Shown: positions 7,990-17,656 of the stretch, in pieces
Layout of the letters: each line of letters starts with the position of its first letter
Numbering within the stretch: position 1 is the first letter of the stretch
Assembly (NCBI GenBank): GCA_024707265.1
Contig: JANQAB010000004.1
Location: forward strand, 806,001-870,000
Source of the DNA: Sporocytophaga sp.
GTDB taxonomy: Bacteria > Bacteroidota > Bacteroidia > Cytophagales > Cytophagaceae
DNA length: 64,000 nt
Reading direction: 5' to 3'
Made by a program: the position numbers and the translations under genes
The notes under the pieces: model-generated
Databases searched by the model: none
What the model was told of the DNA's origin: nothing
The model's input: only the letters and a program-made list of their open reading frames with translations

Positions 7990-9840
7990 ATGGAATTAGA
8001 AATTGAAACCCTGATTGAAGCCGAATTCTTTAATTTATCATCAGATCTTATGATGGTAATGAAAAAAGGTAGGCTCATGCAGGTGAATACTGCATGGATA
8101 CAAATTTTGGGCTGGACACTCGAAGAAGTGAAAGGCAGACAATTAATAGATTTCATTCATCCGGATGACGTGGAAATGGCGCTACATGTGGGAAAAGCCA
8201 TACATAAAACCGGGATTGATGTATATGTCGAAAACAAATACCTGGCGAAGGACGGCTCTTATAAGTGGATCAGTTGGAAGACCTTCACAAAATCAGGACT
8301 TGTCCTTGGGATAGGAAAGGAGATGACTCAGGATAAGGAAAAAGATGCTAAGTATAGAAAATTCAACAATTACAGGAACTCTCTGCTTGAAAATTCCAGA
8401 TATCTGGTCATATCTCTTGAAAAAAACGGTATCATCAGAACTTTCAATAATGCTGCTGAAAATATCCTTGGATACAAAGCATCAGATGTTGCTGATAAAA
8501 TTACTCCAACTTTATTCTTCAATAAATCAGAACTGGAAGAAAGAAGCCGGGAGTTGGAAGCAAAGATTGGCCAGCCGGTAAATTACGGATTTGATTATTT
8601 TCATAAATGTGCTCTACACAATTTTGTCAATGAGCAGGAGTGGCTTTGGCGGAGAAAAGACGGCTCTCAGGCTCCTTTGCACCTCTCTGTCTCTCCGGTG
8701 CGTGATGAGCATAATGAAATTTCGGGTTATTTAATCATCGGAAGTGATATTTCACAAAAAAGAGCTGCTCAGAAAAGGTTAAAGGACAGCGAAACTATAT
8801 TCAAAGCTATGAATGATGCCAGTCCCCTGGGTATATTTCTTACTGATGCCAACGGGGAATGCATTTACTCGAACAGGGCTTTCCAAAATCTGACAGGCTT
8901 AGATTTGTCTGAAACTTATGGGTTTTTCTGGAATAAAATTGTTCATGAAGAAGAAAAAAGTGAAATACTACAGTCATGGGATACTGCTATCTCAAGTAAT
9001 ACCAATTTTCAGAAAAGAATTAGGTTGGTTTCATCTGACAAAACGATCAAATGGGTAGATGTAAATGCTGCACTTATCAATGAGCAGGAGCCAGCTCTTG
9101 GATATGTAGGTATCGTTGTGGATATCACAAAAGAGATCGAAAGTAAGGGAGAACTTGAGGGGACTCTGCTGACTTTAGAGAAAAGCAATAAAGCTCTTGA
9201 TAACTTTGCATATGTTGTTTCTCACGATCTTAAAGCTCCCTTGAAGAGTATTGCTGCAATGATTAACTTCATTGAAGATGACCTTAAGTCCGGAGGCAAA
9301 AATGCTTCCGAATATGTGAAATTATTAATGGGACGTGTTTGCAAGATGGCCGAAATCATCGAAGGAGTACTTGATTTTTCCAGAATCGGTCATCAGGCTG
9401 TAAGAAAAGAATTTATAAATGTTAAACAGTTGGTAACAGATCAGTTAGAATTTCTCACGGTAGAAAAGCCAGCTGACGTTCGCATAGAAATGGAGGAGTT
9501 TGAAATTTTTGAATCTAAAATTCTTCTTACCCAAATTTTTTCAAATCTTATCAGCAATGCTGTTAAATACAATGACAAGAAAAAATGTAAAATAACCATA
9601 AGAGGAAAATTGTCTGACGGCCATTGTTATTTTGAAGTGGAGGATAACGGACCTGGTATTCCTGAGGAATATCATGAAAGGGTGTTTGGTCTTTTTAATA
9701 CTATAAAAGATGAAAGGGTAAAAGACAGCACCGGTATTGGTCTTGCCATTGTGAAGAAGATTATTGAAGGGGAACTGAATGGAAGCATCCGTATCCAGAG
9801 TAAAATGGGACAAGGGACAACATTTATCTTCTCCTGGTAG
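7990..9840 (+). CDS. Soluble multi-PAS sensor histidine kinase
   Basis: 616 aa without membrane segments, so it senses in the cytoplasm. Three PAS units run from about residue 15 to 390: WIQILGWTLEEVKG with FIHPDDV; NAAENILGYKASDV; FQNLTGLDLSETYG. The first two end in PAC-type segments (KDGSYKWISW; RRKDGSQAPLHLSV). The kinase core has an H-box with phospho-acceptor H412 (VVSHDLKAPLKS), an N-box (IFSNLISNAVKYND), G1 (EDNGPGIPEE) and G2 (TGIGLAIVKKI). No receiver domain is attached and no response regulator lies beside it, so its partner is unknown. Such orphan PAS kinases are frequent in Cytophagales. Confidence 0.88.
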   Translation: MELEIETLIEAEFFNLSSDLMMVMKKGRLMQVNTAWIQILGWTLEEVKGRQLIDFIHPDDVEMALHVGKAIHKTGIDVYVENKYLAKDGSYKWISWKTFTKSGLVLGIGKEMTQDKEKDAKYRKFNNYRNSLLENSRYLVISLEKNGIIRTFNNAAENILGYKASDVADKITPTLFFNKSELEERSRELEAKIGQPVNYGFDYFHKCALHNFVNEQEWLWRRKDGSQAPLHLSVSPVRDEHNEISGYLIIGSDISQKRAAQKRLKDSETIFKAMNDASPLGIFLTDANGECIYSNRAFQNLTGLDLSETYGFFWNKIVHEEEKSEILQSWDTAISSNTNFQKRIRLVSSDKTIKWVDVNAALINEQEPALGYVGIVVDITKEIESKGELEGTLLTLEKSNKALDNFAYVVSHDLKAPLKSIAAMINFIEDDLKSGGKNASEYVKLLMGRVCKMAEIIEGVLDFSRIGHQAVRKEFINVKQLVTDQLEFLTVEKPADVRIEMEEFEIFESKILLTQIFSNLISNAVKYNDKKKCKITIRGKLSDGHCYFEVEDNGPGIPEEYHERVFGLFNTIKDERVKDSTGIGLAIVKKIIEGELNGSIRIQSKMGQGTTFIFSW

Positions 9841-9847
9841 CTGAAAA

Positions 9848-10072
9848 TCAGCAACAGTCTATAGCAAGAGCAACAAAAATATATTCCAGGTACTCTTGCT
9901 GTTGCTCAAACTGTTGCTAATATTTTATTTTTAAATAAACAGGCTAAAAATCAAATCATAAAAAAAGAGACTACCAGAAGGCTGTCTCTTTTTTATTTAC
10001 TCAACAATTATAATTAACGTAGCAGCAAAACTATGTAATAAAGTACGCTTGCTGTTGCTCAATACTGTTGCT
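9848..10072. repeat. Small repeat family, AGCAACAGT...GAGCAACAGCAAG type
   Basis: Two near-identical copies lie in the same orientation at 9890-9918 (GTACTCTTGCTGTTGCTC...) and 10043-10072 (GTACGCTTGCTGTTGCTC...). An inverted partial copy (TCAGCAACAG with AGCAAGAGCAAC) lies at 9848-9872, so the first pair can fold on itself. The segment is confined to the intergenic gap between two convergent genes. A further fragment is at 34732-34753, so this is a dispersed non-coding element; I cannot tell its copy number. Confidence 0.55.
9961..9994. terminator. Bidirectional intrinsic terminator
   Basis: An 11-bp perfect stem, AAAAAAGAGAC paired with GTCTCTTTTTT, with a 12-base loop. The T-run is present on both strands, and the hairpin lies between the PAS kinase (+) and the convergent gene at 10079 (-), so it can end both transcripts. 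Confidence 0.8.
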
Positions 10073-10078
10073 GATTGA

Positions 10079-10435
10079 TTATCGTAGCAGAGGAATGAGA
10101 TGTACTGCAGCAATGGCAAGGGTGACAAGGAGGTTACATGCAAAAACTCCTACTATATAGCGCATAGGTAATATTGAAATATTGCTTACAAGTACAGCAA
10201 ATGTAAACAAAGCGAATAAGAGCACGCTGATGTCAGAATAGGTCGAATTAAAATAAGATATTAATAACAATAACGGAGGCGCCACAATACAACCCTGAAT
10301 AATTATCAGAGCCCCGGCAATGGGGAATCTGTAGTCTTCAAGAGAATCACACCATTTCTCTATTTTTGACCAGGTAGAAACATTTGCATCATTGGTTAAA
10401 ATCTGGCCTGCATATGATTTTGTTAAAGTTCCCAT
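10079..10435 (-). CDS. Small integral membrane protein of unknown function
   Basis: 118 aa. A hydrophilic N-terminus of about 38 residues is followed by three likely membrane helices (FPIAGALIIIQGCIVAPPLL; ISVLLFALFTFAVLVSNIS; VGVFACNLLVTLAIAAVHL). I do not recognise a family. It is monocistronic, with 234 bases upstream, and faces the shared terminator downstream. Confidence 0.6.
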   Translation of the reverse strand: MGTLTKSYAGQILTNDANVSTWSKIEKWCDSLEDYRFPIAGALIIIQGCIVAPPLLLLISYFNSTYSDISVLLFALFTFAVLVSNISILPMRYIVGVFACNLLVTLAIAAVHLIPLLR

Positions 10436-10669
10436 AATGTTTTTGCTTGTGTTTATGATACAAATGTATTCCAGCTCTATCAGATTAATAATGACGTAGG
10501 TTACCCTGAAAGATGATTTTTATCAGCTTTGATATTTAACTATAGTTTAGGAGTAATTGGAATCTGAAAAGGAGTAACTAACTGTAACCGGACAAAAAAT
10601 TAAATAAGAAAAATAACAGAATGGTTTTGCGGATTCCTGATATACAGAAATCCACAAATTACAATCATA

Positions 10670-11638
10670 TTATTGCTTGCCTTGAACTATCTTCTGTTGA
10701 GGAATTCTTATTTCAAAGCTTTCTTTTTTCTTAATTCTAAGTTTAAAATTATCAGTATTGTTAAACCAAGGATTTAATTGTCTCAGCTCTTTATAAGTTG
10801 TGTTGTTCTTTTGGGCAAAATCCACAAGGTTATCTATATCATCGTTAACCGTAATGGTTGTGAATTGAAATGGCTCATATTTTTCGTTATGTGGAACAAA
10901 ATATCCATAAACTTCAGGGTTCTCCAGAATTAATTTTAAAGCAAGTATCCGGTAAACATATCTTGCAGTTTCTGAATTAAGGTGCAGGTCAAAGAAATTA
11001 TCGACTTTCTGATTTTCCAGTCTGTTTTTGATACCCTTCATTCCGACATTATAGGAGGCGGCGGTGAGTACCCAGTTATTAAGGTTGGAATAGGCCCATT
11101 TTAAATATTTGCAGGCTGCTTCTGTGGCGAGTTTCGGATCTCTCCTCATATCAACATCCTGATTTATTTTGAGGTCATAATCCTTGGCTGTTTTTTCCAT
11201 AATCTGCCACATTCCCATTGCTCCTGCATAGGAGGCAGCATTATTGTTAAACTCACTTTCTATTACAGCGAGGTACAGAAAATCAGGATGTACTCCGGAT
11301 TTTTGAAGAATTTCAGTTACAAACGGTCTCCAGCGTTCTACATTCTTGATAACGAGCAGCGTGTGAGTCTGGCGAAATGTGTTTACCATCAGTTCATACT
11401 CCAGGGCTTCTCTTACATCGGTTCTTTGTACCGGAATTGTTTCCCCTGCAAAAGTTACTACATCCGGAATCGGCACTGAGGTAATGCGCTGAACAGGAGT
11501 TCTGGGACTATTCGCATTCCCAATAGCCTCATTTGCTTTACTTTCAATGTTTTCAGATAAATTTTGTTCTGGCCCGTTCCCTGATTTACAGGCCAATAAA
11601 AACAGCGATAGTAAGGGAATGAGTAATGAATTTTTCAT
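10670..11638 (-). CDS. Lipoprotein lytic transglycosylase (SLT domain plus LysM-like end)
   Basis: 322 aa. The N-terminus has a lipobox (LFLLACKSG), so it is predicted to be lipid-anchored. The SLT/MltD-like catalytic domain shows the acidic residue in AVIESEFNNNA, then GAMGMWQIM and ASYNVGMKGI, all characteristic of family 1 transglycosylases that cleave peptidoglycan to 1,6-anhydro-muropeptides. The C-terminus (about residues 265-318: TVNDDIDNLVDFAQKNN, LRQLNPWFNN) looks like one LysM peptidoglycan-binding unit. It is a single gene on the minus strand with gaps of about 180-230 bases on both sides. Confidence 0.87.
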   Translation of the reverse strand: MKNSLLIPLLSLFLLACKSGNGPEQNLSENIESKANEAIGNANSPRTPVQRITSVPIPDVVTFAGETIPVQRTDVREALEYELMVNTFRQTHTLLVIKNVERWRPFVTEILQKSGVHPDFLYLAVIESEFNNNAASYAGAMGMWQIMEKTAKDYDLKINQDVDMRRDPKLATEAACKYLKWAYSNLNNWVLTAASYNVGMKGIKNRLENQKVDNFFDLHLNSETARYVYRILALKLILENPEVYGYFVPHNEKYEPFQFTTITVNDDIDNLVDFAQKNNTTYKELRQLNPWFNNTDNFKLRIKKKESFEIRIPQQKIVQGKQ

Positions 11639-11823
11639 GCTTTTTGAACCGATTGAATTTCTATTTAGTCAGTAACGAAAATCTTAATGGAACGATAAAA
11701 TTATTTAACTAAAATTAAAAAAGAATTAATAATTGACCTGATTATAAATTTTTTTGTCAATTTCTGACAAAAATATGATTTAAAAACATCCTGAAAAACT
11801 GTATAATAGAGTAGGACTGATTC

Positions 11824-12306
11824 CTAAGCATTGATCAGTCCCGCTCCTGTACCTATTGCAATTGTATCTTCTATACCTCCAATTATAATATCTTCAATAT
11901 TATAAGCTTCCCCCATGTATTTTCTCGCATAAAAGCTGGCATAGGTTATGGCTAGTGCTGATAACCCACCTAGTAGTCCTCCGGTTAACCTTTTTTGTTT
12001 GAATGCCTGAAATATAGTAACTCCAACCAATGTGCCGGAGATAATCCTTAATATTGTTTGTGGGGCAGTTGTTCTATTGGGTGTCGATGGTAATTTATCT
12101 CCAACAATTTCTCCAGCGCTTATAATTTTTGTAATTACACTGCTGGTTGGTAATTGAAGGAACGCCAAACCGGATTTTAAAGACCTATTGAATGATTTTT
12201 TATTCAAAAATTGTGATGCAAGTGTAGGCGCAAATGAAGCCCTCATTCCTGCAATCGCACCTAGTCCTAAAGCTAGTTTTATGGCTTTTTTTCTATTCCT
12301 TTTCAT
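11824..12306 (-). CDS. DUF4126-like membrane protein
   Basis: 160 aa, with weakly hydrophobic Gly/Ala-rich helices: ALGLGAIAGMRASFAPTLAS near the start, GLLGGLSALAITYASFYAR in the middle and IAIGTGAGLI at the end. The GMRA/S...AP motif and the C-terminal EDxIAIG segment are what I recall for DUF4126 proteins, which have no established function. It sits between the transglycosylase and DUF748 genes on the same strand, but gaps above 100 bases argue against tight coupling. Confidence 0.6.
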   Translation of the reverse strand: MKRNRKKAIKLALGLGAIAGMRASFAPTLASQFLNKKSFNRSLKSGLAFLQLPTSSVITKIISAGEIVGDKLPSTPNRTTAPQTILRIISGTLVGVTIFQAFKQKRLTGGLLGGLSALAITYASFYARKYMGEAYNIEDIIIGGIEDTIAIGTGAGLINA

Positions 12307-12414
12307 AAGTTCCCTTAGATAATAGTTTTCAATTCACTTATTCTATCCTTTTAAACATGAACAGAAAAATTATAGTTTTTCTAAGGGATTTTGATGCTTG
12401 CCAGGTACCGGTTC

Positions 12415-13491
12415 TTATTTTTTCTTCGGTTTTTCAGAATCTTTCATGTTTATGGTATTGTCTATATTGGGCAATAAAACTTCAATGAAGGCATTGCTGA
12501 TAAGATGACTTATTACAGGCCAAATCTGAATATTTGGGTTTTCCAGTTGCCCGGAAAAAGGAACTTTGGTTGCTACGCGATCTTTGGGATGGTTTTTAAA
12601 TATCTCAGCCAATCCCTCAATAGCTGCTTCATATAAAAATCGAAGAGGTCCTGGCTTTTCTTCCTTTGGTTTCAATACGTTCAGATTTTCAATAAGCGGT
12701 TTTACATATCCTTTAATACCTCCGTCTTTACCCGCAGCTTCTATATAGAGGCCAACAGTACCTTCCTGAACATCAAAGTTACCATAGGCTTTAAAGAAAT
12801 CGTTCAATTCTGTTGCAGGAAGTTTTTCCATTTTGGCATCCATGTCGAAATACGGACTTTCTGCATAGGGATCAAATTCTAATTTAAAATTGAATTGGCC
12901 CGTTTTCATAACCTTACCTGTTGCTGTTATATTTGCTACCAGCGTCTTGGAAAGCTTTTCGCTATTCGTGAGATTATTGGCAACTGCATGGACCGACTGC
13001 AGATATAAATTGATATCAGGACTGGCTGAGTAATCTCTATAGTGGATTTCACCATTTAATACTTCCAGACGGTTAATTTTTAGAGGAAATAATTTCTTTA
13101 CAGGCTCTCTCCAGTCATTGTTTCCCCCGTCCTGACTTGTTCCTTTGGCACCATTAACAAAATTAAGTGCACTGTTATATATGATTACTTCTCCAACTAA
13201 TGCACCATTAAACAGGGCTTTCCATTGTATCGAAAGATCCGTTTTTCCTGCAAGAAAAAAAGGGACGTATGATTTGCCTTCTGTCTTCTCTATATTAAGG
13301 TGGTGAATGGTATATGCTCCCCTTATAAGATGTATGTCAATATCTTCAACATGTCCTTTATATCCATTGAGCTCAGAGAGCATATTATTCACATATCTTA
13401 AAACAATGTAAGGAAGCGCCAGTCTGAATGCTATCAATAATCCCAGCAGTACCACACCTGCCTTCCAGTACAATTTCTTTTTCTCCATCAT
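12415..13491 (-). CDS. DUF748 envelope protein (AsmA-like)
   Basis: 358 aa. One N-terminal membrane helix (WKAGVVLLGLLIAFRLAL) is followed by a periplasmic beta-rich body with typical DUF748 phrases (YKGHVEDIDIHLIRGAY; LFPLKINRLEVLNGEIHY; INLYLQSVHAVANNL). It ends in a lysine-rich tail. The family is related to AsmA-like proteins, thought to act in outer-membrane or lipid homeostasis; the exact role is unknown. It lies 118 bases downstream of lgt on the same strand. Confidence 0.75.
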   Translation of the reverse strand: MMEKKKLYWKAGVVLLGLLIAFRLALPYIVLRYVNNMLSELNGYKGHVEDIDIHLIRGAYTIHHLNIEKTEGKSYVPFFLAGKTDLSIQWKALFNGALVGEVIIYNSALNFVNGAKGTSQDGGNNDWREPVKKLFPLKINRLEVLNGEIHYRDYSASPDINLYLQSVHAVANNLTNSEKLSKTLVANITATGKVMKTGQFNFKLEFDPYAESPYFDMDAKMEKLPATELNDFFKAYGNFDVQEGTVGLYIEAAGKDGGIKGYVKPLIENLNVLKPKEEKPGPLRFLYEAAIEGLAEIFKNHPKDRVATKVPFSGQLENPNIQIWPVISHLISNAFIEVLLPNIDNTINMKDSEKPKKK

Positions 13492-13609
13492 TTTGCTTTA
13501 TAAGTGTTAAAAAAGAACAGAAGGAGTATAGGGATTGTTTAGTTATGCAAGGGAAAAATCAATTTTTAGTAAGGATGGAAATTGTTAAAAAGGTTTGATT
13601 TTTAAATGT

Positions 13610-14444
13610 TTAATTTAAGGTAGTCTCATCATTTTTGAATGTTGATCTTCTTTCCTTTTTTCTGAAGGTATAATGTAAAACATAAAAGCCAGCAAGAATC
13701 AAAGGAATACTTAGTATTTGTCCCATGTTTAGACTTAAGCTGTCTTCAAACGTTTCCTGATTCTCTTTTACAAATTCAACCAAAAACCTTTGGCCAAATA
13801 GGGCAATCAGAAAAATACCGAAAATCATTCCATTGTATAATTCATGACGTCGGTTCTTCCAGATAAAAAACAATATCAGAAAGAGGATAAAGCAAAAGAT
13901 TGCTTCGTACAACTGACCAGGATGTCTGGGTATATTATCTACCCGCTGGAATATAAATGCCCATGGCACATCAGTAGGTTTTCCTGTTATTTCTGAATTT
14001 ATAAGATTTCCCATACGAATGCATCCACCTGTCAGTGCAACTACAATGACAAGCCTGTCCAGCATCCAGAGGTAATTATAATTCTTGTTCCTGCAGAAAA
14101 GGTACAGACCTGTTAAAATTCCAGCAGCACCGCCATGACTGGCAAGACCAGCATATGGAGGCAGGATAATCTGAAGTGGATTTTCTACAAATGTATATGG
14201 TTCATAAAACAGGAAATGCCCGAATCTCGCCCCGATAATGCTTGAAATAAAAATATATATGAGTCAATGACTCAACATCTTCCACAGGCTTGTTATCCAT
14301 CCTGAAGAAATGGAACATAATCTGTTGGCTAAGAAGAAATCCTAATAGCCACGTGACTCCATACCATCTCAAGGGCCAGTCAATTCCGGGAATAGTAAAG
14401 ATGTCAGGATTTGGATTCCAGATTATATAATCTAAAACATACAT
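13610..14444 (-). CDS. lgt: Prolipoprotein diacylglyceryl transferase, broken by one frameshift
   Basis: Read in two frames this is Lgt, which transfers diacylglycerol from phosphatidylglycerol to the lipobox cysteine of prelipoproteins. The N-terminal part (WPLRWYGVTWLLGFLLSQQ) runs to about 14255 and then reaches a false stop. The other frame gives ISSIIGARFGHFLFYEP, then ASHGGAAGILTGL and the signature GGCIRMGNLINSEI, and continues to 13610. Removing one T from the T5 run near 14248-14252 gives 277 aa, normal for Lgt. Because lgt is essential in most Gram-negative bacteria and this genome encodes several lipoproteins, the break is probably a sequence error. Confidence 0.88.
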
Positions 14445-14599
14445 AGAAAAATTAATGATAAAGATGGTTAATTAGCTATATTTTAGTTCTTATCAAAAAA
14501 ATCATATTAATTGATTTGAAATAAAGAATAGCTGCAAGGAACTTTAGTTTGGATATTAAAGAGTAGACAGGTAGAAAAATTTCTTAAATATTTATCTTT

Positions 14600-15875
14600 T
14601 TACCGTTTTCCATAAAAATTAAATCTGTAATATAATCCAACTCTGTATATCATTGAATGGATACTTAATTTATATAGTGAGTTTTCATATACATCATTTA
14701 ATGAATGAATATATGTTAACCCACCGGTAAGGATAATATTATTTTTCAGTTTGTATCCTATTGATATATCAGCAAGCAGTGAAGTTGTGAATTTTCTAAA
14801 GTTTTCAGAATAATTCTTAGTGTCAGTAGAGTCGTTGTAGTATTTTTTTAGTTTGTTTTTAATAGACTCATTTCCGCTAATAAAATTAAAGCAGACGCCC
14901 CCTCCGATACCTCCCCAAAGGTTCTTTCTAAACTTACTGTACATAACAGAGACAGGAATAGAAAATGAGGAATACCTTTCTGTAACAAATACATTAGAGC
15001 TTTCGGATGGTGGTTTAGGCGGCCCTTTTTTAAATTCTTTGAATGAATTCTGAATAGTAACTTTCTGTACACTAAATCCTGTGCTGAACATAAAACCTTT
15101 TACCGTCATGCCGAAAAGGAATGCAGGAAGAATATTGTTCTCCGCTTTGTTATTCCAGGATATATCTTCTTTCCACTGGAGCTGTGAATTACTTTTATAT
15201 TTCAGATAATTTTTCTGTAAACCAAGGTCAACTGATACGAAATACCTTAAATCCTCTGGCTGATAAGTAGGGGTATTATTTTTTCTCTTTTTTATTTAAA
15301 GTATCAGAATCATTAGATTTCTGTTGCTTGTGATAGCGGGCTGCCCATCGCATTTCTTTTCTGTATAATCGTTCAAGCATTTTTCTATCACGCCTCGAAA
15401 GCATAGGTGGGTTTGATGAAGAATAAACAGGCTTATGTATTTCTTTCTGCTCGGTTATTTTATCCTCAGTTGAATCGGAAACTACAGATGATCCTGAGTT
15501 TGATTCATCTTTGTATACAGCAACGATTCTCCCAATAAGGACATAATTAAATCCTGTGTTTTTGAATATGGCAGAAAACAGATCAGAGAGTTTTATATCT
15601 TTATAATTACAGGGCGAAATTCTGATGTCTGCAATACTGCTGTTTGAAAATGAAAATTTTATTGAATATTCTGCATTGATTTTATTCAATGCATCTGATA
15701 AACTGCCCCCATTCCATGAAAAGTTAACTGTTCTTTCCAAAGTGGATTCAGACAATGAGTTTAGGTACAGGGAATCAGCAGAATGATTTTGACATACTGC
15801 TGCAAAAGAAATAAAAAAAATGGCCAGGAAGGTATTAAGTTTATTTACAACCTTCTCCAGAGATATAAATTTCAT
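14600..15875 (-). CDS. STN-domain outer-membrane beta-barrel protein, broken by one frameshift
   Basis: The upstream frame (15276-15875) has a signal peptide (LNTFLAIFFISFAAVCQ), an STN/secretin-like domain (WNGGSLSDALNKINAEYSI; LSDLFSAIFKNTGFNYVLI) and a charged linker. It stops in KKEKK at an A6 run. The next frame lacks a start but is open from there (NNTPTYQPEDLRYFVSVD) and ends as a beta-barrel with a C-terminal aromatic strand (VGLYYRFNFYGKR). Deleting one A near 15279-15284 fuses them into 424 aa. The gene follows sigma and FecR genes and overlaps FecR by 35 bases, so it is likely the target or sensor of that system. The barrel half is seen only by frame joining. Confidence 0.7.
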
Positions 15876-16875
15876 CCTTTCTTTTTTCTACCTTATACGA
15901 TGTTGTAATTTTTAGGATGTGAATAGCTTCATCCAGGCTCAGCTGAGTAAAATCACCCGTAAAGGTACATTTTGAAATTGATTTGGCAATGTTTATTTTT
16001 TTGTTGTGCTGTCTTGACAGGAGTTCTGCAACATTTTTCATTGTTGAATTTTTGAAGTCCAGGATACCCAATTTCCAGAAAATAAAATTATCAGGATCAA
16101 CCTTTGCTAATTCAGTTGTTCCTTCGTCGTTAATTTTTAACTGCTCTCCGGCTTTCACTTCTATTCCTTGTCCCATATTTTGGGGAAATATTCTGACAAT
16201 ACCTTCTGTTACAGAAATTTCTTTAAAATTCTCCCCCTTCATATTCCTGATATTGAATTTGGTGCCTACCACAATAAGATGATGTTTGTCAAAGTGAATG
16301 GTAAATGGTCTGGACTTATCCGGTTCAATTTCAAAATAAGCTTCTCCTTGCATGGTTAAGCTCCTCTCATTTTTGAAATTATCCTTTAACGTTACGGATG
16401 CCGATTTATTCAATGTAAGCTGAGATCCATCCGGCAATGAATATTCAAGTACTTTTTCATTGGAAGCTATTAAAGAAGAAGTTTCTGCTGATGGTTTGTT
16501 CTTCTTAACTATTTTGATTGCGGGCTTCTCATCTGCAGGAGTATTTTCAACTTTTTGAACGGTCTTTAAAGTGTCAACCATTTGTGAATCTCCTTTTACT
16601 TGCTCAGTATTGTTTGCTATAACAGAGGGAGCCGGCTGATGATTTTTCCAGTAAAGAATGCTAACCAGAAGGCCTATGATCAATGAGGCCGCTGCAGTCA
16701 ACCAAATTGCCGGATAAATTCTTCTGACTTTGTTTTTTTCTGTTGCTTCTTCCGCTTCGATATCACTTATTACTTTCGACCATAATTCTTCTTCATGACC
16801 CTTGTATACAGGACTATTGTCCATCTTATTTTTTATTCGATCCTTGAAAGAATATTTGTTTGTAAACTCTTTCAT
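15841..16875 (-). CDS. FecR-family anti-sigma factor
   Basis: 344 aa. It has a cytoplasmic N-terminus, one membrane helix (AIWLTAAASLIIGLLVSILY), a Pro/Lys-rich periplasmic linker, and then the FecR domain (LPDGSQLTLNKSASVTLKD; MQGEAYFEIEPDKSRPFTIH; VVGTKFNIRN). It ends with the C-terminal DUF4974-type domain (KNVAELLSRQHNKKINIAKS). It transmits a periplasmic signal to the sigma factor encoded immediately upstream (the sigma stop abuts this ATG). The C-terminal coding end overlaps the STN-barrel gene. Confidence 0.9.
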   Translation of the reverse strand: MKEFTNKYSFKDRIKNKMDNSPVYKGHEEELWSKVISDIEAEEATEKNKVRRIYPAIWLTAAASLIIGLLVSILYWKNHQPAPSVIANNTEQVKGDSQMVDTLKTVQKVENTPADEKPAIKIVKKNKPSAETSSLIASNEKVLEYSLPDGSQLTLNKSASVTLKDNFKNERSLTMQGEAYFEIEPDKSRPFTIHFDKHHLIVVGTKFNIRNMKGENFKEISVTEGIVRIFPQNMGQGIEVKAGEQLKINDEGTTELAKVDPDNFIFWKLGILDFKNSTMKNVAELLSRQHNKKINIAKSISKCTFTGDFTQLSLDEAIHILKITTSYKVEKRKDEIYISGEGCK

Positions 16876-17451
16876 TTAGCTTAGAGTGGTGTCTTTATTA
16901 AGAAGATTGGTTTTGTTGTCATTTCGAAGCCCGGCTAATACTTTTTTTATGTATTTACGAGCCTTCGAAAACTGGGAACGTGAACTTCCTTCCGAAATTC
17001 CCAACATTTGCGCAATTTCTTTATGTGAATAATCTTCCAGTACGTATAGGTTCATAACAATTCTGTAACCGTCCGGAAGATTTTGAAAGATTGATAAAAG
17101 TAAGGATGGTTCTATTTCATCTATATCCTTGGCTTCTTCTATTCCAAGATCTTCTTCTTCAATTTTTTCAATGCTGTCAAGCTGATAATCTTTCTTGTGC
17201 TTATCATAATGATTTAATGCTGTATTGATCACAATCCGTTTGATCCAGCCTTCAAAGGAACCTTGGAATTTATAGGTGTTAAGGTTATTATAAACTTTTA
17301 CAAATGCTTCCTGTAGAATGTCTTCTGCTTCGAAGTCCGTTCTTGCATACCTTAATGCGACTGGTCTCAGCTTCGGTACAAAAAAATTAAATATAGTTCT
17401 GAAAGCTTTCTTATCACCTCCAGCCGCAGCTGTTATTATTGATCTATCCAT
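16876..17451 (-). CDS. ECF-type RNA polymerase sigma factor
   Basis: 191 aa from the ATG at 17451 (MDRSIITAAAGGDKKAF); a longer reading to 17511 adds a non-conserved hydrophobic stretch that I reject. Region 2 is FEAEDILQEAFVKVYNN with GSFEGWIKRIVINTALNH. Region 4 is LPDGYRIVMNLYVLEDYSHK and AQMLGISEGSSRSQFSKAR. It heads a sigma/FecR/STN-barrel set transcribed leftward, the known arrangement for cell-surface signalling in Bacteroidota. Its regulon probably includes its own operon. Confidence 0.9.
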   Translation of the reverse strand: MDRSIITAAAGGDKKAFRTIFNFFVPKLRPVALRYARTDFEAEDILQEAFVKVYNNLNTYKFQGSFEGWIKRIVINTALNHYDKHKKDYQLDSIEKIEEEDLGIEEAKDIDEIEPSLLLSIFQNLPDGYRIVMNLYVLEDYSHKEIAQMLGISEGSSRSQFSKARKYIKKVLAGLRNDNKTNLLNKDTTLS

Positions 17452-17656
17452 AAATGCACTTTGCCATAATATGCAAGAGATTTTAAGTAACCCAATATTG
17501 AATATAAGCAAGTTTCATGAAATAACAAAATTATACCTTTAATACATCCTAATTAATAACGTGTATATTTGACTCTTAATGTTGAGTTTATATAAGTAAG
17601 TACCTGATCCATCTGTCAGATTTGTTTTGACTCCAATTTTCAAGAAAATTAGCATC

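Noticed and set aside
15276..15875. STN protein as a complete 199-aa protein
   Set aside because: The stop falls in a homopolymer and the next frame is open without a start codon and continues as a beta-barrel, so a frame error is more likely.
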